DNA of 64,000 nucleotides from Mytilisepta virgata (lineage: Eukaryota; Mollusca; Bivalvia; Mytilida; Mytilidae). The stretch is taken from the NCBI GenBank assembly GCA_028015205.1, contig CM051518.1, positions 30,780,001 through 30,844,000 on the forward strand. Direction: 5' to 3'. The translations under genes and the position numbers were made by a program. The first letter of the stretch is position 1, and each line of letters begins with the position of its first letter. This document shows, one piece after another, positions 36,201 through 45,700 of the stretch. The notes beneath the pieces were generated by a model. The model did not search any database. It was not told where the DNA came from and saw only the letters and a list, made by a program, of their open reading frames with translations.

Positions 36201-39200
36201 GGACGGGGTCATCAGATATAATTCTGCAAGAGGACCACATGAGGACCATTGCTGCCATGTTTTGTTCCAATTGGCCTTGTGGATCTTGTAGTAAATTTCC
36301 CATTGGGTCCTATGTTAAATTATGTTTGGCTCTGGTGGTAATCTTGGACAGAGAGCGGGGTCATCAGATATTATTCTAAAAGAGGACAACCTTCAGACCA
36401 ATGCTGCCAAATTTTGTTCCAATTGGCCTAGTAGTTTCAGACAAGAAGATCTTTAAGTAAATTTGACTTCGGGTCCTATGTTTCACTATGTTTGGCTCTA
36501 ACGGTCATCTTGAATGGCAGGTGGAATCATAGGATAAATTTTTGAAAGAGAACCACCTAAGGACCATTTTTGCAAACTTTTGTTCCAATTGGCCAAACGG
36601 TTTCAGACAAGAAGATATTTTAGTAAATTTCCCATAAGGTCCTTTGTTAAACTAAGTTCCGCTCTGGCAGCCATTATGGATGGCGGGCAGAGTCATCGGA
36701 TATACTTCTGGAAGAGGACCACCTAAGGACCATTGCTGTCAAATTTTGTTCCAATTGGCTTAGTGGTTACAGACAAGATCTTTAAATTTTCCATAGGGTC
36801 CAATGTTAAACTATGTTTGGCTCTGGTGGCCATCTTGGATGGCAGGCTAGGTCATCGGATATATAATTCTGAAAGAGGACCACCTAAAGACCATTGCAAT
36901 GCCCAGTTTTGTTCCAATTAGCAATGGTTTCAGACAAGAAGATTTTAAAGTAAATTTTCCCTATGGGGCCTTTGTTAAACTATGTTCCACTCTGGCTGCC
37001 AGGATACCCGTCTGAAAGAGGACAAAATATGGACCATTGCTGCCAAGTTTTGTTTTAATTGGCCCAATTGTTTCAGAGAGAAACATCTTTAAAGGAAAGT
37101 TTATGATGATGACGGATGCCAAGTGATGGCAATAGCTCACATGCCAGGTTAGCTAAAAACCCAATATTTATCGATTCAAATCATTTCAAATGCATATAAA
37201 ACACACTTGACTTGTCATATGTTGTCTATAAAATGCATGCTTTGCAAAATTATCTTTGTGTTACAAGAATTGAGATCATTCATGACAGCTATAATTCTTT
37301 TTCATCTTTTAACATGATAAAAATAATTTGCTTAAATCCTGGATAACTTAAAATGTTACCCATATTCAAATATTCAACAAACTAAAAGGTACCAATAATT
37401 TTCCTATCTTTTAATACCTGTTAGCTTCATCTGTGAGTAGAGGTTCAAGTTTTGACACTATATATTAAATAAAAAAAAGTCACACATATATTTGACTTAG
37501 AAAAATCTATAAACTGCAGAACAATATAATTATATAATGATTTTTATACATAAAATAAGTTTGCATACTGTTGGGGAGTGTTTGTTTATGTGTGTAGCAG
37601 AGATGATTTTTCCCAGCCAAGAGAAAAAATGGAAATGCTATGCCGGAGGCCATATTGCTATGTGTAATAGAAACCACATTGGACAAATCCTTGATTACAA
37701 AAAATTGGAATCCCACTTAAAAACAGAATGAAATCATAACTGTTTTAGTGAGGGAGTGAACATGGTTGAACCTTCTACCACCTATAACTTTTCTGAATGC
37801 TCCATCATGTCCTGTTATCTCCAAATGAATTTTTGGTTCCTGTTAACAACAAATTTATTGTCAAATCTTCTGATCATAAATCAATTAAATCGAACCTTCC
37901 CATATCATTTTAATAGGCAAAGAGTAAAATATCATTAAATCATACCAGTAATGGAAGAATCTGTCACATTATGAAAATAAATATTTCCAAAGTAATGACC
38001 TCATTAATAGACAATAGTTTTATAATATAATATGCCTGCTGTCAGTGAAATGTTGAACATAAATACAAAGGAGACAGACAGTTGTTATACTTTGTTTGTA
38101 CCCGGTAATTTGTATTCAATAATATTACAAACAACAGGTGCTTTAAGCAAATCAAAAATATAATTACTGTAAATTCGCAAATTAATCAGTGTTCTCCCTT
38201 GGAATTTTGGATAGCATCAAATTTAACGTAAATATTTTCCTGAGATACCACTTCGGACGGCATCACAGAAACTCTCATGTGTGTTTACTTTATGTGTATA
38301 ATGTATTGTATTTATAGTATAATATATTAAATGCAATAATTTGTTCAAGCTTATCTTTTTTTTACCAAATAAAGAAATTTTTATTGTTCATCATTTTTTA
38401 AAATGTATATTTCTGCCCATTAAAATATTCATGATGATATTCATGTTTCAAGCAACTAATCCACATTATGCACTGTAATGGTACCATACTATCCTAGAGC
38501 ATTGTCTAAGAAGACATTTGTATCATTCGTAATTAATCATAAGACACTTATGATCTTGTGTTTCCACCTCATCCCTCATCTGATGGGCAGAATTTGGATT
38601 AAAAGTCAGATTTTGTTCTACAACAACTTATTAAAATTGCTTTGAGTAAATCATATCATACGTGAAACTGTGTAATAAGTTTTGGCTGAGCTAGTTTGGA
38701 AATTATTAATGAATCTGTTGGTTTTTCTACATATCATTACTCGTTTCCACATGTTAAAAAATATAGTATCTTGGCTGAAACAGATAGGATCTCGGCAGAG
38801 TCGAATAGAATCTTGGCGATTGGATAGGTTCTCTGCGATTGCTTGTGAAAAATGTAGAAGGATGAAGACTACAATAATTTACCCTCACGTTCTGATTTTT
38901 GGTAGTTGTATTTTATACATCAACCACATTTATTAATCTTACAATATTGGTTGTTTAAGAAGATTTGTAATAATAAATCAACCCAAAAATTTCTTAATTT
39001 TTAGTTAATTCAAAACTACAGATTTATATTTACACAGTTTATAAATGTATAAAACAACTAACACTCATCTATTAACTGTAGGGCTGCTGTCTTTAATGTT
39101 GGGGATTTATCATCCAGGATATATTGGTGAACAGTTAAACATCTTAGTAACCACCAGGACCATGTCTAAAAAGGAAAAACTAGTATTATTGAAGAAATTC

Positions 39201-42160
39201 TATAGCTTCATTGGAATCTCTGCAAAATGCTTTTAATAGGGCCATTAATTAAGAGCTTATTATGCCAAACAGCACATCTCCATATTGAATGGTTCTGTCA
39301 ACCTTTTTCTCAACATTATGCCAAACAGCACATCTCCATATTGAATGGCTCTGTCAACCTTTTTCTCCACATTATGCCATACAGCACATCTCCATATTGA
39401 ATGGTTCTGTCAACCTTTTTCTCCACATTATGCCAAACAGCACATCTCCATATTGAATGGTTCTGTCAATCTTTTTCTCCACATTATGCCAAACAGCACA
39501 TCTCCATATTGAATGGTTCTGTCAATCTTTTTCTCCACATTATGCCAAACAGCACATCTCCATATTGAATGGTTCTGTCAATCTTTTTCTCCACATTATG
39601 CCAAACAGCACATCTCCATATTGAATGGTTCTGTCAACCTTTTTCTCCACATTATGCCAAACAACACATCTCCATATTGAATGGTTCTGTCAATCCTTTT
39701 CTCCACATTATGCCATACAGCACATCTCCATATTGAATGGTTCTGTCAATCTTTTTCTCCACATTATGCCAAACAACACATCTCCATATTGAATGGTTCT
39801 GTCAATCTTTTTCTCCACATAAAGATTCTGCTTTAAGATTGTGGTTTTTAAAATGTTATTTTTGATGTTCATAAAAATCACTTAAAGTAATATGTTGCTA
39901 TGATAAGTGGGTGAAAAATTAAGATTCACAGATAAATAAAATCTAATCGTATAACAATACAACTATTAACAACAGTTTTCGATAAATAGCTATTTCCTAC
40001 AACTAAAATTCTTACAGTATGTGGATAATTATAATTTTTAACATCAACCACAGTGAGTATTCACGTGGTTTGTGACGTGGTTTTGACGGATAAGGAACCC
40101 AATATGTTAAGGAAAATGTCCGCTTTGATCCCAATTATGATGGTACTCTAGGTATATTACCAATGTTTGTGTCATGCCATATAGCGCACGACCCCTGCCG
40201 GGAAAGTGGCTGTTTTGTGTATAAGCCATTTCAATAACTGCCTTCTCGTTTTCGCAAACACTTCCATATCGTCAATTTTGGGAGATATGGTACACGCTAA
40301 AGCCTGCAGTCAGAGTTGCTTGAGTCATTTTAAAATACATAGGAGCTGATTGAGTGTTTCTATTGACAAAAAATAACATTTTATGCATCTATTGTTACTA
40401 ATGTGGTTCTAGTCGCGGCATTTCTCGTAAATCGCAGTAAAGGCAGAAATGTGGTAACGTACACACTAAAAAAGTGTTAAGATATGGAACATGCCATTTT
40501 AAGTAGTAAAGCATAAATTACTGTTATTTTGGGAATAACATGTGAATAGTTCATCAGAGATCATTGGACGTTATTTGTATGTTGTTTGATTTATATACTT
40601 GGCTTCCCCGGTATTTTGTCTTTTCAATTTAAATTAATTACAATCAATTTGAACATGTTGAAGAAATTCGTAATTTGATAACACCATAATTAGGCGAAAA
40701 AATTATGTTTGTCATTTTAACCCTACCTTGTCCAGACCGGTACGAAGAAAATCAGTTGTTTTCTTGAAATATTCTTTAGCATTTCATATGTCAGACAATA
40801 TTTTACTGTTAGAACGATTTTTTGTTGTGTTGTACCAAATTTATACAATCTGACACAATCTTTGCCTGAGGTAATCTAGAGCTGTTCCAACATTTTGGAG
40901 AATTGAGATTACTAAAATAATTTAATTTAATTAAATGTATATCAATAAATATAATTTATTTATTTAGAGTTACCTTTAACTGGTTTATTGTAAATTCTTT
41001 AAATAAACTATTATTGTTTAACGTCTTGTAACTTTGGGTCTACAAATATTTTATTCCAGTTTCCTTTGAAACTGTGAAGCTATAGCTATGATGGGAAGTA
41101 CAATGGATCGATTTCTCGTATTGTAGTTGAGAATAATTTCTACATGATTGAGGGACTTGGTCGCTGTTTCATACCTGTTCACAGAATGTTTATTTGCCAA
41201 ATGCTGAGATGCATGAAGTTTTTATCAAGATTAATTATTACTGCTCAATTTCAAAGATATAAATTTATATGAACATTAAGAAAATTTCTGAATTCCATTA
41301 ACTTAATAAACTGTCCATCATTTATTCTGATAACAATAAATAATTAATTCATGATTAAATCAAATTTCTTGTTACGACAATCAGTCATTATTATGTTTAA
41401 TGTAGGATCTTATTATATTTTATTATATAAAATTTTATTTCATTATAAAAAATTAAAGAACCTTTGTGAGCACGCTCACATACCCCACGTCTTCATATTG
41501 TCACTGGAGAAACAAAATCTCACTTCACAAGTAAAATGAACTCAATCAAATGCTTATCTTCACATATTTATCCTAATTTGAATGGCAGCATGCTGGGAAA
41601 TTTAAATTCCAAGCGAGAGGAGTCAACAGTAATAGTTTAGTGAGGCAAATAAGTTTAAAGGGGGGTAACTTCTGGAAAAAAAATTGAATCGTAATTTCCT
41701 GTCGATATGCACATCTACGTAGTATGTCCTTATTATCTGAAAAGGTTTCATGAAATTCTGTTGTATGGTTTGAGAGGAGTTGCGATGACAAACTGTTGCA
41801 GTAGTACATTAAAGTAAATAAGTTCAAAGGATCATAACTCCTAGAAAAAAAATTGAATCGCAATTTCCTGTCGATATGCACATCTACGTAGTATGTCCTT
41901 ATTATCTGAAAAGGTTTCATGAAATTCTGTTGTGTGGTTTGAGAAGAGTTGCGATGACAAGCTGTTGCAGTAGTACATTAAAGTAAATAAGTTCAAAGGG
42001 GTGTAACTCCTAGGAAAAAAATTGAATAAAAATTTCCTGTCAATATGCACAACTACATAGTATGTCCTTATTATCTAAAAACGTTTCGTGAAATTCTGTT
42101 GTGTGGTTTGAGAGGAGTTGCGATGACAAGAAACAGGACTGACGGACGGACGGACGGACG

Positions 42161-42197
<37 letters not shown>

Positions 42198-42707
42198 ATT
42201 GCGTGGGGTATAATTAATTGGATCAATAAGGCAGTAAAGTATGCACATCTAAACATCATGACCAACCATCCTACCAAATATGAAAGCAATCCATTAAGGG
42301 ATTTCAGAGGAGTTGCAGTGACAAGATGATACTTGCTTTTTTAGCTGAAAATAGTCTAAGTCCAATAACTGAAATAAAATTAATCGGATCAATAAGGCAG
42401 TAAAGTATGCACATCTACACATCATGACCAACAATCCTACCAAATATGAAAGCAATCCATTAAGCGGTTTTAGAGGAGTTGCAGTGACAAGATGATACTT
42501 TGGTATTTTAACTGAAAATAGTCTAAGTCCCACAACTCCCACAAAAATTATCCAATCAATATGGTGGTATAGTATGCACATATACACATCATAACCAACA
42601 ATCCTACTAAATATGAAAGCAATCCGTCAAGCGGTTACAGAGGAGTTGCAGTGACAAGAAGAGGACTGACGGACGGACTGACGGACGGACGGACTGACGG
42701 ACGGACG

Positions 42708-42743
<36 letters not shown>

Positions 42744-45700
42744 TCGTTGCGTGGGGTATAATTATGGCCTTCGTCACACTCCATATCGGGTATCCTATAC
42801 CTAATCCTTCCATAACATAACCCAAACCCTAAACTCTAATCCTAACAATAAATCCTTACCCTAACCACACCCTTGCCCTAAAGGAGTGGGAGCCCTATAG
42901 TAAATGAATAACAAAATATTATTTTGTTATTTAAAATTATATTTAGGCATTAAAAAGTGTATCTTCGTAATTATATACCATTAATTAATTTTGCCTCAAT
43001 TTGTAGATTTTAAATAAAGATTTATTTTATCATATTAAACCGGAAACTAATAAAATACTTTTGGACTCAAACAAATAAGAAACGATACTTTTATGATATA
43101 TTTAATGAAAGTTTAAATAAAACATTTTAAAAAAACCTCCGAATTATCTTAATAAAAAATTACGAATCATTTTATCTTCCGTTTTTAGAAACAGCCAAGT
43201 TTATGTTGGCGGCGGAAAGTAATACCTATATCTCGCCTCCGCAACCTTTTCGTCGAAGACAAGACAATAAAAAAATTGGATATCTTTTTTTTAAAAGATA
43301 GTACTTGTTATAAATGAAATCAGTTTAGGAAATATTTGCATTGATTAAAATTTACATGTTTACTCTTCCTTTTTCAGCATATTGCCAAATTTATCATTCT
43401 TTCATTTTGACTTCATGAGTGCAGTTTAAGGATAAAAAGAAAAAAAGTATAAATCAATTCATTAATTAATAGTATAAAATTGTTAAGATATATGGTGAAT
43501 CCTAGATGTGATTATTTTCTTTGTGTTCAATTCTATGCCGTGTTGTCTACCACTTACAACATATCACTAAATTTTAATATCATCCACTAAAACACATAAC
43601 TTATAAATTATCACATAATGTTTATCTGTATTTGCTGTATATACTGTTTTTACAACAATAGTCATGGGTTTACAATTTCATTATTATTGTTACCTCCCTT
43701 GTTATTTACCTTCAGATGTGTTATATATTCCCTATATTCCAAAAGTATTATCCTAGCGATATATAGATATTCTATTCCTATACTTTTACTGTAAATTTCC
43801 TCACCATCTACAAATAAATCAGCTTCAACACTTGCTTTAAAACTAGGATCCTACAATACAAAATTCATATTGTAATGGAAAATTGTTATTTTATCATAAA
43901 AGAGTATCAAATAAATATGTATCACATTAAACATCATAACTTTATGTACACTCTTGTAGTCTTTGGTTATTCCAGATTCATATTCTATTGCTATAGCATG
44001 TTTTTTGGCTAAATGTTGACAATCCATATGTAGTTGCATAATTAGCTATCAGTATTTTCAGTGATCATTGGTTAAATGCTATAAAAAAATTTTACTGTCT
44101 TCTACAATTTAGTTACAACACAATTTTCTTAATGATATTGATTATTACCATATGACATTTTCACTGATTTGATTAAAATAAGCTTTAACAACGGTTCAGA
44201 ATGGTTTGAATTATTTTTTCTAATCTAGTTTATTTTTAAAATTTAAAAAACTCACCAGAGCTTGTTTCATACGTGTTAAAATGATTAACGAGAGTAAAAA
44301 ATGTGAAGCACCTTTAAACATTGTGAGACTTATCTTACTATATTGATCCTACCTTTCTCCTTTCTTTGATATTTGGTGACAGCCAATCATAAGTGTCATT
44401 ACTGTTAACTTGACCTAACCAGTTATTCTGAATAAATGTCTGCAGACACGCTACTGCTACTCCTAATAATTCTAATTCTCTGGAATAATTTTTATTTTAC
44501 ATATTTCACATTATACTCCAACCTCTGAGTTAATATATTGGTATTAATCCTGCAATGCTATTTGTATTCAAGTTTGAAATGAATTGATGTGATGCTGTAT
44601 CACTTGCAAATATCAAAGTATCACTTACATATACCAAATATCCTTTTATTTATTATAAGATTAACATTTGTGACGTTTTTAACGGTATTACATGTACTAC
44701 CACTAACAGAAGAAACAACAGTTCTAACAACAACAGATTACCTAATAATAAGTACAATCATTATGAATAGCAGTCAGTTTCTAAAATGGTCACGTTTTTT
44801 TTTACATTTAAATTTTTTTTTTATTGGCAATAGTAAACAAACTGTGCATAAATAAAACAATGAAAATATCTCACATAAAAAACTTATGTCTAAAATGACT
44901 TTATTAACACTTGTAAAATAGTGTGTTTGTTTTTAAACTCCAGATTTTCTTGTGAAAGTGAAATGCTTCCAAAAAAAGTCTGGTCTGTTCCAGAAAATGA
45001 CACATGTATGTTATTGTGATTTGTGGTTAAACTAATTTTTATTTGTGAATGTGAATGAAGCATAACAGTTTAGATTTCGCACCTCATTTATTTCAATATT
45101 TGCTAAATGAAAAATATGCCATTTTTCTTTACTGTCTAAGCAGTAAATATCTAAATTAAAACATCTTTGTAAAGCTATTGCCATGTAAGCTGATAACAGC
45201 TAAGACTGCACTAATTACATACTGAAATTTTACAATTTAAAAATTGACCTTTGCTTTGATAAAAGTGACAGATCTGGTACTAGTATTTGTTTTGTGCTCT
45301 TTTATGTTTTTTTGTCCAGAGTTCTGTCAGTTGGGTTGCTTTGATTGATTGGTATGTCATTGTTGACCTTTCCTGTTACCCATTTTGTTGTTTGTTTATA
45401 GATAATGATATTCTGTTATTTTCTTATTAGTAATTTTTGTCATTCTAAAGTTCAACTCATGAATTAAAAGGAGACTTGGTATGTATTGTATACTATTGTT
45501 ATATAAAGTTTTATCCATTTATAGCTTATTAATCTTACTATCATCTTAAATACTACCTAAGTTCTCTTCCACCATCATCTATAAACTGTGGAATATTATC
45601 CTGTAATAACAGATCCAATCTGTCTCTGTTCTTTGTATTATGTTTTAAAATATTCTCAGTCACAGAACTGTTTAACACACTGTCAAATTTAGACTGTAAC

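Noticed and set aside
42824..42876. Interstitial telomeric repeat
   Set aside because: CCCTAA-like words occur but are irregular (CCTAATCC, CCTAACAA, CCCTAACCACACCC) and do not form an array.
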